Positions 24,991-33,688 of a DNA stretch of 64,000 nucleotides are shown here, in pieces. The first letter of the stretch is position 1. The number at the start of each line of letters is the position of its first letter. The DNA is from Sporosarcina trichiuri (GTDB lineage: Bacteria; Bacillota; Bacilli; Bacillales_A; Planococcaceae): assembly GCF_030406775.1 (NCBI RefSeq), contig NZ_CP129119.1:964001-1028000 (forward strand). The letters run 5' to 3'. The notes under the pieces are model-generated. The model was given only the letters and a program-made list of their open reading frames with translations. It was not told the DNA's origin and made no database searches. A program made the position numbers and the translations under genes.

Positions 24991-26487
24991 ATGAGAAAAA
25001 TTTCAAACGTGTTTTACATTACGATCGGACTGATCGTCTTGGCAGTAGGCTATGGTGTTCTCGCGCCGAAAAGCTTTGCTGAACAAACTGGTATGATCAA
25101 AAACTTTGTCGCTTCTGGATTTGGCTGGTATTACCTCATGCTTTTATCTGTACTTGTTCTGATTTGTGTTTTCCTGGTCTTCAGCCCATACGGCAAGATC
25201 CGTCTTGGGAAAGACACCGATAAACCGGAATTCTCCACGGTCTCCTGGATTGCCATGCTGTTCTCCGCCGGAATGGGCATCGGACTCGTCTTCTATGGTG
25301 CTGCTGAACCGATTTCCCACTATGCGGTCTACTCTGCAACCGGGGAGATCAACACACCGGCTGCCTTCAAAGACGCATTGAGAGAGTCGTTCTTCCACTG
25401 GGGCATCCATGTCTGGGCAATGTACGGTTTCGTTGCACTCGCACTCGCATTCTTCCAATTTCGCAAAGGGGAGCCTGGGTTAATTTCTTCAACATTGAAG
25501 CCGATCTTCGGCGACAAGATGAACGGCCCCTGGGGGGTTCTTGTCGATGTCCTTGCTGTCTTTGCAACCGCTTTCGGCGTTGCGACGACTCTCGGCTTTG
25601 GTGCTGTACAAATTAATGCAGGGCTGAACTACCTCTTCGGAGTCTCCATCAGCACACAGTCCCAGTTCTACATCGTGCTGGTCGTCACTGTACTGTTCAT
25701 CGCTTCTGCCTGGAGCGGTCTGAGCAAAGGGATCCAGTATCTGTCCAACCTGAATCTGGTGCTGGCAGTGTTGCTCCTCGTGCTCGTCGTCATTCTCGGA
25801 CCGACTTTGCTCATCTTCAACATGTACTCCGATTCGCTGGGCGGATATTTGACGAACTTCATCAAAATGAGTTTCGGCACATCCCCGCTCAATACAGAGA
25901 ACCGTCAGTGGCTCGATGACTGGACGATCTTCTACTGGGCCTGGTGGATCTCCTGGGCGCCGTTCGTCAGCATGTTCATCGCCCGTGTGTCGAAAGGCCG
26001 CACGATCCGTGAGTTCATCGTCGGTGTGATGATCGCTCCGACCATCCTCTGTACGTTCTGGTTCACGACATTCGGCACGACAGCGATCGAAGCACAGAAG
26101 GCCGGAGTTGCAAACTTGGCTGATCAGGCGACGGAGCTCGTCATCTTCGAACTGTTCAACACGATGCCTTGGGGTGTGTTCATCTCCATCGTAGCAATCG
26201 TTCTGATCGGTTCGTTCTTCATCACATCTGCGGACTCGGCGACGTTCGTCCTCGGCATGCAGAGTTCGTACGGGTCCCTGACCCCGCCGAACAGCATTAA
26301 GATGATCTGGGGTGTCCTCCAGTCGGCGATCGCCCTCATCCTGCTGTCGGTCAACGGTCTGACCGCTCTGCAGAACACGATCATCATCGCCGCCCTGCCC
26401 TTCTCGTTCGTCATACTGCTCATGGTCTTTTCATTGATGAAAGGCCTGAGCGCCGAACTGGATCTCATGCGGGCAAAACGGAAATAA
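24991..26487 (+). CDS. Glycine betaine transporter, BCCT family (OpuD-like)
   Basis: 498 residues from the ATG at 24991 with AGGGGGAATC upstream; the open frame starting at 24961 has no ribosome site. Twelve membrane segments. The betaine-type marks are complete: MLFSAGMGIGLVFYGAAEPISHY and the tryptophan box WTIFYWAWWISWAPFVSMFIARVSKGRT, then FFITSADSATFVLGM. This is the pattern of sodium-coupled uptake of glycine betaine for osmoprotection. It contrasts with the BCCT protein at 11475, where the tryptophan box is altered. Single gene with own promoter and terminator; regulation by osmotic state is likely but not visible. Confidence 0.88.
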   Translation: MRKISNVFYITIGLIVLAVGYGVLAPKSFAEQTGMIKNFVASGFGWYYLMLLSVLVLICVFLVFSPYGKIRLGKDTDKPEFSTVSWIAMLFSAGMGIGLVFYGAAEPISHYAVYSATGEINTPAAFKDALRESFFHWGIHVWAMYGFVALALAFFQFRKGEPGLISSTLKPIFGDKMNGPWGVLVDVLAVFATAFGVATTLGFGAVQINAGLNYLFGVSISTQSQFYIVLVVTVLFIASAWSGLSKGIQYLSNLNLVLAVLLLVLVVILGPTLLIFNMYSDSLGGYLTNFIKMSFGTSPLNTENRQWLDDWTIFYWAWWISWAPFVSMFIARVSKGRTIREFIVGVMIAPTILCTFWFTTFGTTAIEAQKAGVANLADQATELVIFELFNTMPWGVFISIVAIVLIGSFFITSADSATFVLGMQSSYGSLTPPNSIKMIWGVLQSAIALILLSVNGLTALQNTIIIAALPFSFVILLMVFSLMKGLSAELDLMRAKRK

Positions 26488-26494
26488 TCTAAAC

Positions 26495-26529
26495 AAGCCC
26501 TTTCTCCGTCATAGGAGAAGGGGCTTTTT
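26495..26529 (+). terminator. Terminator of the OpuD-like gene
   Basis: AAGCCCTTTCTCC / GGAGAAGGGGCTT (13 pairs, one wobble), loop GTCATA, followed by a T-run. Confidence 0.88.
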
Positions 26530-26530
26530 G

Positions 26531-26770
26531 TCAGTAGAAGATGCCAATGACGACAAGAGCGGCAACGATCCAGAATCCGCTGATGGCGAGTGCGTCGGTT
26601 GAAATGACAGGTTTCTTCTGGAACAGGTCGATCGCATGCAGGTCTTTTTTCAGCTCCCTCACTTCGTCCTCCAGCTCTTTCACCTGCTCTGTCAGCAGGC
26701 GGACATCCCGCTCCGTGCGTGCTGGCAGATGCTCCTTGGTGACGTCCGGCAAGTTGGTCTCTTCCATCAT
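26531..26770 (-). CDS. Tail-anchored small coiled-coil protein, unknown
   Basis: 79 residues from the first of two ATGs (26770), with AAAAGGGGATC seven bases upstream. Residues about 18-46 form a heptad coiled coil (RDVRLLTEQVKELEDEVRELKK), and the C-terminus is a single hydrophobic helix (ALAISGFWIVAALVVIGIFY) reaching the last residue. So it should be a tail-anchored membrane protein facing the cytoplasm, probably oligomeric. I recognise no family. It has its own extended -10 promoter at 26809 and is divergent from the membrane protease. Confidence 0.7.
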   Translation of the reverse strand: MMEETNLPDVTKEHLPARTERDVRLLTEQVKELEDEVRELKKDLHAIDLFQKKPVISTDALAISGFWIVAALVVIGIFY

Positions 26771-26808
26771 GAATGATCCCCTTTTGAATTTTCCATAGTA
26801 TCACTTCC

Positions 26809-26814
26809 ATTATA
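26809..26814 (-). promoter_or_regulatory. Extended -10 promoter of the tail-anchored protein
   Basis: Minus strand TGGTATAAT, a perfect extended -10 (TATAAT at 26809-26814). The -35 is weak, as expected for this class. Confidence 0.6.
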
Positions 26815-27001
26815 CCAATTATTCTGACTCCGAGAAAGCTATAGTTCAGCTATGCGGCTAAACTTTCCAGGACGGTTTGTGATACACTTTGCTTGGAGAG
26901 AGCATGTATGCAAAAATCTGCGTGTCCTGTATTCCAGCCTGCTTGAGGATGCTGCTGTCGTATGACCGTCCATATAAAAGTTCAGCCAGCAAGGAGAGTG
27001 T

Positions 27002-27913
27002 ATGATGAAAGAGGAAGGAACGCAGCCGGGTCATCCGGACTGTGAAATTGAAGACAACTTCGGTGCGGATCATCCGGACCATCCTGGTCAGCTAGGGGAA
27101 GAGCAGCCGGATGTAACCGACGTTCCTCTGACCCCGGAGGAACTCGAGGAGGAGGAATTCCGGCTGATGGTCCTGCAGGCGCAGCAGGAAGCACTGGAGG
27201 AAGAACGGGCGGAAAGGCACGCACCGGCAAAACGGCGGAAAGTGCCCCGTGCCGCCATCTGGGTGATGGCCCTGGTCCTGCTGTTCCAGCCCATCGCATT
27301 CCTGTTCGACATCTATTCACTTCCTGCCATCGACTTCCTGAAAACGTCCGCCCGCCTGTCGAAACAGCCGGACATCGCAGAGTGGAAGCAGTCGGTCGCA
27401 GTCATCCTGACCGAGGACGGCAAAGGGACCGGGTTTGTCGTATCCGGCGATGGGAAAGTCATCACGAATCATCATGTCGTCCAAAACCGGAAACAGATCA
27501 CCGTCTCGTTCGATAAGAATGGCAGGTATGCCGCTGACATTATCGCAGAAGACAATGTCAACGATCTGGCTGTTTTGCAAATGAAAGATCCTCCGGATGT
27601 CCCGCCCCTGCCATTGGCCAAATCACCGGATTATTCCCCAGGCGAGGCCGTCCGGTTCATTGGAAATCCGCTGAACTTCTATGGGATCGCCAACGAAGGG
27701 GAACTTATCGGAGAAACACGATGGGCCGGACGGACAACCCCCGTCATCCTGCTGGCTGCACCTGTTTACAGAGGGAACAGCGGCAGTCCGGTTTTTCAGG
27801 ACAAGGAAGTCATCGGTGTCATTTTTGCAGTAACGGATCTGGACAAATACGGCAAAGCGGGGATGTTCATCCGCATCGAGGAAGTGCTGTACCTTCTCGG
27901 CACAACGAAATAA
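27002..27913 (+). CDS. Membrane-anchored trypsin-like serine protease
   Basis: 303 residues, first of two ATGs at 27002 (AAGGAG upstream). Residues 1-80 are a very acidic cytoplasmic tail (DVPLTPEELEEEEFR and a Glu/Gln helix), then a basic stretch and one membrane helix at about 85-105 (AAIWVMALVLLFQPIAFLF), so the protease domain is outside. The catalytic triad is visible: His in VITNHHVV, Asp in VNDLAVLQM, Ser in YRGNSGSPVF. No PDZ domain follows, unlike HtrA. Targets are unknown. It ends in a long bidirectional terminator. Confidence 0.85.
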   Translation: MMKEEGTQPGHPDCEIEDNFGADHPDHPGQLGEEQPDVTDVPLTPEELEEEEFRLMVLQAQQEALEEERAERHAPAKRRKVPRAAIWVMALVLLFQPIAFLFDIYSLPAIDFLKTSARLSKQPDIAEWKQSVAVILTEDGKGTGFVVSGDGKVITNHHVVQNRKQITVSFDKNGRYAADIIAEDNVNDLAVLQMKDPPDVPPLPLAKSPDYSPGEAVRFIGNPLNFYGIANEGELIGETRWAGRTTPVILLAAPVYRGNSGSPVFQDKEVIGVIFAVTDLDKYGKAGMFIRIEEVLYLLGTTK

Positions 27914-27957
27914 CCCGGCCGTTCCTGTATTGATGGTACAGGAACGGCCGGGTTATT
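27909..27957. terminator. Bidirectional terminator, 21-bp perfect stem
   Basis: 27909-27929 pairs perfectly with 27937-27957 around TTGATGG; T-runs on both sides. It overlaps the stop of the protease gene and abuts the stop of the yfhE-like gene. Confidence 0.92.
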
Positions 27958-28095
27958 TTATTCGCTCTTCTTGTCTTCCTGTTCGGCTGCTCGATCCGCC
28001 TTCTTGAAATCACTCGCATACTCGACTTCCTGAGCCGAGGATAACTCATTGTTCTTGTCTGTCAATGTTTCGTGCGGTTGTTTCTTCTCTTCCAT
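27958..28095 (-). CDS. YfhE-family small protein
   Basis: 45 residues from the ATG at 28095, preceded by AAAGGAGGATGCATC. The core AQEVEYASDFKKADRAA is the conserved heart of the YfhE family found in Bacillales; the function is unknown. Highly charged with no membrane segment. It lies 65 bp downstream of the HprK-like gene on the same strand and may be co-transcribed with it. Confidence 0.75.
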   Translation of the reverse strand: MEEKKQPHETLTDKNNELSSAQEVEYASDFKKADRAAEQEDKKSE

Positions 28096-28160
28096 GATGC
28101 ATCCTCCTTTACCCGTTGTTTCAACAGTTTTCCCGCCAGGACACAGAGTAAACATTCCAG

Positions 28161-29081
28161 TCAGTCTTCCGTGAATTTCGGCTCCAGCCGCTCCATGAAC
28201 TCATCCAGGGCGCTGTACCCCTGCTGCTGGAGGTACCAGTTGTTCGCCGCCGCTTCAATCAGGCCCGCCACATCGCGGCCGGGCTGCAGCTGGATTTGGA
28301 TATACGGGACCGGCACTCCCATGTATTCCGTGAATTTCTCATCGAGTTCCAGTTCGTTGTTCAGGGAGTTGTCCTTCCATTCCGTCAGTTCAATATCGAG
28401 CGCAATCCGCGTCTCTTCCTGGAACGCAGCACGGCCGTACAGCCGCACAACATTCAGGAGGCCGATACTCCGCAGCGCCAGGAACTCCTTATTCGTTTCG
28501 TTATGGGTGCCGAGCAGGGTCTGCGGACTCAGTTTGCGGAGTACGACGATATCGTCAGCGACCAGACGGTGGCCGCGCCCGATCAGTGTATGCGCCGTTT
28601 CGCTCTTGCCGACGCCCGACTTCCCGCGCAGCAGAATCCCGATTCCCGACACATTGACGATGACCCCGTGGACCGCAATCTCTTCAGCCATCGAACTGAT
28701 GACGAACGCATCCAGTTTGGCGCTCGCCACCCCCATGGAATCCGGGGTCCGCAAGACAGGTATCCCGTTCTCCGTACAGTATGTATGCAGACCGTATGGC
28801 TGCTCCTGGTCGGATGTGATCAGGATGCATGGCGGATCATATTCCACCAGATTGGCAATCCTGCATTTGCATTCTTCATCGGTCAATGTGTGCAGATAGT
28901 TGACTTCATTCTTCCCGAGGATTTGGATATGCCCCCGTGCAATGAATTCGAAGTTGTCCATGAACTCCAATCCCGGGCGCCGGACTTTTGTCTTCTTCAA
29001 GGGCCTTGTGAGATGATCTTGCCCGGAAAGCAGTTCAAACGTAAATTTCTGCACAATATCCTGCACTGTTAGTTGTTTCAT
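28161..29081 (-). CDS. HPr kinase/phosphorylase-like protein, divergent
   Basis: 306 residues from the ATG at 29081 (GGAAAGGTG upstream). The N-terminal half has the HprK fold (TVQDIVQKFTFELLSG, RRPGLEFM, RGHIQILGKNEVNYL). The kinase half has an intact P-loop GKSGVGKSETA followed by RGHRLVADDIVVL. The region matching the HprK signature EIRGLGIINV here reads ALRSIGLLNV, so Glu and Gly are changed; that motif is tied to the reverse phosphorylase reaction in the family. It stands alone, not beside lgt where Bacillales hprK normally lies. It may be a second, specialised HprK that phosphorylates HPr or Crh, or it may have another target. Confidence 0.75.
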   Translation of the reverse strand: MKQLTVQDIVQKFTFELLSGQDHLTRPLKKTKVRRPGLEFMDNFEFIARGHIQILGKNEVNYLHTLTDEECKCRIANLVEYDPPCILITSDQEQPYGLHTYCTENGIPVLRTPDSMGVASAKLDAFVISSMAEEIAVHGVIVNVSGIGILLRGKSGVGKSETAHTLIGRGHRLVADDIVVLRKLSPQTLLGTHNETNKEFLALRSIGLLNVVRLYGRAAFQEETRIALDIELTEWKDNSLNNELELDEKFTEYMGVPVPYIQIQLQPGRDVAGLIEAAANNWYLQQQGYSALDEFMERLEPKFTED

Positions 29082-29195
29082 GACGGAACACCTTTCCTGC
29101 TGCTGGTTGTGACAATAGTGTAGCATAATTGCCTGCGCTATGCAGACGGGAAAAGTTTTACTAAAAGAATTGAAAACAAGGTTTATGGTATGTGA

Positions 29196-29291
29196 ATGCG
29201 GGGTATCGATTACTACAAGGCGAAATCCGGATACGCGTCATACGCCGACCGGGAGAAATGCACAGCCTTGGCGGAAAATTTGCTGAACTGA
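29196..29291 (+). CDS. Possible 31-residue peptide or gene remnant
   Basis: ATG at 29196 to TGA at 29289-29291. The peptide begins MRGIDYYKAKSGYASYADRE and has protein-like composition, but the ribosome site is poor (AAGG about 14 bases upstream) and no family is recognised. Kept only because a plus-strand terminator lies downstream. Confidence 0.2.
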   Translation: MRGIDYYKAKSGYASYADREKCTALAENLLN

Positions 29292-29460
29292 CGATCTATC
29301 ACCGTGATTAGAAGAACGTGTGGAAGAAAGACAGTGTATTGTAAGTTTTTTGTGCAAGTGCATGATGGATTGTACGGATTGAATGCAAGAGGTATGCCAG
29401 TCAGCTAACGGTAGAAACGTCAGCAGCATGCATCTCAGAACCATAAAATTTTCCGCAGCG

Positions 29461-29496
29461 GAAGAGGCATCCGAATTCTGGATGCCTCTTCTTTTT
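29461..29496 (+). terminator. Strong orphan terminator
   Basis: GAAGAGGCATCC / GGATGCCTCTTC, 12 perfect pairs, loop GAATTCT, then five T on the plus strand. On the minus side, 12 bp after the stop of the TetR gene, the T-run is interrupted, so its main polarity is plus. Confidence 0.8.
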
Positions 29497-29508
29497 GTCT
29501 GCTGCGAC

Positions 29509-30354
29509 TTACTCACCGGAAAGCCAGACGGAAAGTCCTTCTGCTGCCTGTTTCGCTGACCTGCTCTTTGTCAGATTGGTTGCCATGCCGGAGAGGACAG
29601 CCCGCCTCGGCTTGCCTGTCATTAGCTCCGTGCGGATCATTTCCGCGCTGACAATTTCCTCTTCAGGTGCGTCAGGGTCTTTCATGACCTCTTCAAGTGC
29701 GGCGACCAGTTCTTCGGCCGTCATCTCCGCCGGCCCCTCCGTGAATTGAAACTCGATCAGCTGATCTCGGGTCAGAAAAGGTGTCTCGACAGCCGATGCG
29801 ATCGCATCCATCGTATTCCGGATGAATGCTGGCAGATTTTTATGATCCAACGTTCCGTTACTGATTACAATCAGTTCAATATACCCTTTAATGATGCCAT
29901 TCAGCATCGTGATCAGATCAGGCATCCGGTCCCGATACTCTTCCCCGTACAGATCGATCAGCAGTTTTTCCTGTGTCAGATACATCTTTTTCCGCATACT
30001 TTCCATCTGGTCCCTCATAGATTCATTCATCGGATTCGCCTGCTCCCTGATCAGGGTGAGGATGAACGATGAGTAGTCATCCAGTTCCTCGAAATAGATG
30101 GATAGCGAGTGTTCAAACCGGCTTGCACTTGTGCTTTCCCCGATGAACACACCCTCGATCCGATTGACGATTTTTTCACTGAAATACGTGATGATACCCC
30201 CAAGAAGACTTTCCTTCGATTTGAATGATAAATAAAAAGAGCCTTTCGATATTCCGCAGGCATCGGTGATCTGCTGGATGGATGTTGCGTCATACCCATT
30301 CTTTGCAAACAGTTCCGCCGCTTTCTTGATGATCATTTCCTTTTTTTCTGTCAC
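29509..30354 (-). CDS. yerO: TetR-family regulator with long C-terminus (YerO-like)
   Basis: 281 residues from a GTG at 30354; GGAGGCGTATCT sits upstream, and the longer frame runs through the operator. The helix-turn-helix occupies residues about 8-50 (AAELFAKNGYDATSIQQI, ISKGSFYLSFKSKESLL). The ligand domain follows to about 190, then an extra 90-residue helical tail (MTAEELVAALEEVMKDPD and onward), which is long for TetR but matches the size of B. subtilis YerO. It is divergent from an RND pump gene, as yerO is from swrC. A 14-bp palindrome in the pump promoter is its likely operator. Confidence 0.85.
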   Translation of the reverse strand: MTEKKEMIIKKAAELFAKNGYDATSIQQITDACGISKGSFYLSFKSKESLLGGIITYFSEKIVNRIEGVFIGESTSASRFEHSLSIYFEELDDYSSFILTLIREQANPMNESMRDQMESMRKKMYLTQEKLLIDLYGEEYRDRMPDLITMLNGIIKGYIELIVISNGTLDHKNLPAFIRNTMDAIASAVETPFLTRDQLIEFQFTEGPAEMTAEELVAALEEVMKDPDAPEEEIVSAEMIRTELMTGKPRRAVLSGMATNLTKSRSAKQAAEGLSVWLSGE

Positions 30355-30391
30355 AGATACGCCTCCTCCGTCTGATATGGACGTCCAATTA

Positions 30392-30420
30392 TTGACTCTG
30401 ACTGACCGGTCAGTTATCAT
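30392..30420 (+). promoter_or_regulatory. RND-pump promoter with TetR operator filling the spacer
   Basis: TTGACT (30392-30397), 17-bp spacer, TATCAT (30415-30420). The perfect palindrome ACTGACCGGTCAGT (30401-30414) occupies the spacer, so bound repressor must exclude RNA polymerase. Confidence 0.85.
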
Positions 30421-30468
30421 TACAACGTATTATAGCAAACTGTTAAAATTAACGCTATGGAGGTTATT

Positions 30469-33400
30469 ATGAACCCGATCATCAATTTTGTCATGAAGAA
30501 CAAGTTAGCGGTATGGATCTTGACAATCATCATTACAGCGGCCGGCATCTATTCCGGCACGCGAATGAAACTCGAAACCATTCCGGATATCACAGTGCCG
30601 ATCGTCAGTGTGACGACCATCTATCCAGGAGCGCCCCCCCAGCAGGTCGATGATGAACTGGCAGCACCTCTTGAGAGGCTGATGCGCAACTTGAAAGGCG
30701 TCTCCGCAGTCAGTTCCACGTCCTACCAGAATGCCTCCTCCCTCCAGATCGAGTACAAATTCGGCACGGATATGAAGGCCGCTGAAGAAGACGTAAAAGA
30801 ATCCCTCAGCAGCTTCGATCTTCCGGAAAACGCGGAAGAACCATCGGTAGGAAGAATCAGCATCAACGCGTTTCCGATCCTCGGACTGAGTGTCTCAGAA
30901 GAAGGAGCTTCGCTTGAAGACCTCACGAGCCATGTCCAGAACGACCTTGTGCCATCTCTGGAAGGTATCGACGGTGTATCGGACGTCGCAGTGACCGGCC
31001 AGCAGGTCGAGGAAGTCCAGCTTACGTTCCTCCCTGACAAATTGAAGCAGTATAATCTGGATGAAAAGACGGTCAGGCAGCTGATTCAGGCAACTGATAT
31101 GAAAATGCCGCTCGGACTGCTGGGATTCGGCAGTGAAGAACAATCAGTCGTCGTTGATGGTAAACTGACCACCATTGAAGAGCTGAAAAAGCTTGAAATC
31201 CCGATTACACCGCAAGCCCCTGCTGCCGGGGCAGCTGACAGTGCTGCTCTGCAGAGCGGGCTGTCCGGGCAGCCCGACGGACAGATGCCGGGTCAGATGC
31301 CTGCTGACATCCAACTGCCTGCCGTAACACTTGGCGACATTGCGGATATCGAAGAGGTCGGCAAAGCCGAGTCCATCTCCCGCACGAACGGAAAAGAAGC
31401 GATCTCCCTGCAAATCACGAAATCGCAGGATGCCAACACTGTAACAGTTGCCAATGGCGTCAAGGATAAAATTGAGCAATATCAGAAAGACAATAAGGAT
31501 TTCACGATTTCCACTACGCTCGATCAGGGGGAACCGATTGAACAATCCATCGAAACGATGCTCAGCAAAGCGATATTCGGTGCATTATTCGCAGTCGTCA
31601 TCATTTTGCTGTTCCTGCGTAATTTCAAGTCGACCCTGATTTCGATCATCTCGATACCGCTGTCCCTGCTCATTGCAGTCCTTCTGCTGAATCAGATGGA
31701 CATTACACTCAACATCATGACGCTCGGTGCCATGACCGTTGCGATCGGCCGGGTGATCGATGACTCGATTGTCGTCGTCGAAAATATCTACCGGCGCATG
31801 CATCTCCCGGATGAGAAGCTGAAGGGCCGGGAGCTCATACGGGAATCGACGAAACAGATGATCCGGCCGATCTTGTCCTCCACCCTTGTGACCATTGCCG
31901 TTTTCGTACCGCTCGGACTCGTCAGCGGTATGGTCGGTGAGCTGTTCATGCCGTTCGCTCTGACTGTCGTGTTCGCACTGCTCGCTTCCCTGCTTGTCGC
32001 CATCACGATCGTTCCGATGATGGCCCACTCGCTGTTCCGGAAACAACTGGACGGAACGGTGAAGGCGAAGAAAGAGCACCATGGCAGACTCGCACTCAGC
32101 TACAGGCGGATGCTTGAGTGGTCGCTGAACCATAAAGTGATTACAGCGCTGATTTCGATCGCCCTGCTCGTCGGCAGTCTTTTCCTCATCCCGAAAGTGG
32201 GCGTCAGCTTCCTGCCGGATGAAGAGCAGAAAACGATGTACATCACCTATACGCCAGCACCTGGCGAGCCGCTTGAAACCGTGGATGAAAATGCGGAGAA
32301 AGCGGAAGATCTGCTGCTCGGTAAGGACGATGTGGAAACGGTTCAAGTATCAGTCGGCGGGCAGAACCCGATGGCGCCGGGAGCGTCAAACGGCGGCCTG
32401 CTATTCGTCACATTCGATGAAGATACACCGGAATTCACGAAAGTGAAAGATGACACGCTTGCGGAACTGCAGAATATGAAGACGGACGGTGAATGGAAAT
32501 CCCAGGATTTCGCAGCAACCGGAGCGAGCAGCCAGGTGAGCTATGGCATCTATGGCAGCAGCCTGAAAGATCTGCAGGCCGCTGCTGAAGAAGTCGAAAC
32601 TGTCTTGACAGATAACAAGGAACTGAAAGATCCGAAAACCAGCTTATCCCGCACCTACAAGGAATACACACTGGAAGCCGATCAGGAGAAACTGACGCAA
32701 GCCGGCTTGACGACTGCACAGATCGGCGGTGTGCTGTATCCGGATACGCGGAAAGATGTTCTGACCAAATTGGATCAGGACGGCCGTTCCATCGATGTGG
32801 TCATCCATAAGGATACCGAGTCACTGAAATCGATCGACGACCTGCTGAAACAGACGGTCATGTCCCCTCTCGGCAAGGAAATTCCGGTTTCCGACCTGGT
32901 CACTGTCAAGGAAGGCACTACATCGGATACAGTGTCCCGGAAAGACGGAAAGCTGTACGCCAGTGTGACAGCGGACATCACCTCCAAAGATGTCGGAAGT
33001 GTCTCGGCCGACGTTCAGAAACAGATCGACAAACTCGATCTGCCGTCCGGCGTCCAGGTGAAATCAGCAGGTGTGACAGAAGATATCGCGGAAGCTTTCA
33101 CCCAGCTCGGACTGGCGATGCTTGCTGCCATCGCAATTGTCTATCTGATTCTCGTCATCACGTTCGGCGGAGGACTTGCGCCGCTTGCAATTCTCTTCTC
33201 GCTGCCATTCACAGTCATCGGAGCCCTCGTCGGTCTGCTGATTGCAGGCGAAACGATCAGTGTATCCGCGATGATCGGACTGCTGATGCTCATCGGTATC
33301 GTCGTCACGAACGCCATCGTGCTGATCGATAGGGTCATCCACCAGGAACAGGCCGGTTCACCGACCCGTGAAGCACTCCTCGAAGCCGGCGCCACACGTC

Positions 33401-33612
33401 TGCGCCCTATCCTGATGACCGCACTGGCTACGATCGGTGCACTCATACCGTTAGCGATCGGCGCGGAAGGCAGCGGGCTGATCTCGAAAGGACTCGGCGT
33501 TACCGTTATCGGCGGTTTGGTGAGTTCCACATTGCTGACACTGGTCTTCGTACCGATTGTCTATGAATTCCTCGGTAAGTTCAGAAGGAAAAAAACTGCA
33601 GCCCGGATGTAA
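30469..33612 (+). CDS. swrC: RND-family efflux transporter (SwrC/AcrB-like)
   Basis: 1047 residues from the ATG at 30469 (GGAGG seven bases upstream); an ATG at 30457 overlaps that ribosome site. Layout is typical: TM1 near the N-terminus, porter loop to about 340, TM2-6, second porter loop, TM8-12. The proton relay Asp pair is in GRVIDDSIVVVENIYRRM (TM4). Early marks are IPDITVPIVSVTTIYPGAPPQQV. A Gln/Gly/Pro/Met-rich linker lies near 260-285. In B. subtilis SwrC exports surfactin-like lipopeptides and other amphiphiles. No membrane-fusion protein gene is adjacent. Regulated by the divergent TetR protein. Confidence 0.9.
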   Translation: MNPIINFVMKNKLAVWILTIIITAAGIYSGTRMKLETIPDITVPIVSVTTIYPGAPPQQVDDELAAPLERLMRNLKGVSAVSSTSYQNASSLQIEYKFGTDMKAAEEDVKESLSSFDLPENAEEPSVGRISINAFPILGLSVSEEGASLEDLTSHVQNDLVPSLEGIDGVSDVAVTGQQVEEVQLTFLPDKLKQYNLDEKTVRQLIQATDMKMPLGLLGFGSEEQSVVVDGKLTTIEELKKLEIPITPQAPAAGAADSAALQSGLSGQPDGQMPGQMPADIQLPAVTLGDIADIEEVGKAESISRTNGKEAISLQITKSQDANTVTVANGVKDKIEQYQKDNKDFTISTTLDQGEPIEQSIETMLSKAIFGALFAVVIILLFLRNFKSTLISIISIPLSLLIAVLLLNQMDITLNIMTLGAMTVAIGRVIDDSIVVVENIYRRMHLPDEKLKGRELIRESTKQMIRPILSSTLVTIAVFVPLGLVSGMVGELFMPFALTVVFALLASLLVAITIVPMMAHSLFRKQLDGTVKAKKEHHGRLALSYRRMLEWSLNHKVITALISIALLVGSLFLIPKVGVSFLPDEEQKTMYITYTPAPGEPLETVDENAEKAEDLLLGKDDVETVQVSVGGQNPMAPGASNGGLLFVTFDEDTPEFTKVKDDTLAELQNMKTDGEWKSQDFAATGASSQVSYGIYGSSLKDLQAAAEEVETVLTDNKELKDPKTSLSRTYKEYTLEADQEKLTQAGLTTAQIGGVLYPDTRKDVLTKLDQDGRSIDVVIHKDTESLKSIDDLLKQTVMSPLGKEIPVSDLVTVKEGTTSDTVSRKDGKLYASVTADITSKDVGSVSADVQKQIDKLDLPSGVQVKSAGVTEDIAEAFTQLGLAMLAAIAIVYLILVITFGGGLAPLAILFSLPFTVIGALVGLLIAGETISVSAMIGLLMLIGIVVTNAIVLIDRVIHQEQAGSPTREALLEAGATRLRPILMTALATIGALIPLAIGAEGSGLISKGLGVTVIGGLVSSTLLTLVFVPIVYEFLGKFRRKKTAARM

Positions 33613-33629
33613 ACCGTCCCTGCACAAAT

Positions 33630-33668
33630 GAAAGCCCGCCAGCCCCATAATGGGGCCGGCGGGCTTTC
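33630..33668. terminator. Bidirectional terminator
   Basis: GAAAGCCCGCC-GCCCC / GGGGC-GGCGGGCTTTC with one mismatch, loop ATAAT. Confidence 0.85.
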
Positions 33669-33688
33669 GTTCGTCCAGGACATCTCCG

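Larger units (their letters stand above)
29082..29508. other. 427-bp gap: orphan plus-strand terminator and weak small ORF
   Basis: No convincing annotated gene. The stretch holds the hprK-like leader, a 31-codon plus-strand frame (29196-29291) and a strong plus-strand terminator (29461-29496) with no known plus-strand gene before it. It may encode a small RNA or a short peptide mRNA, or be the decayed remnant of a gene. Confidence 0.4.
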
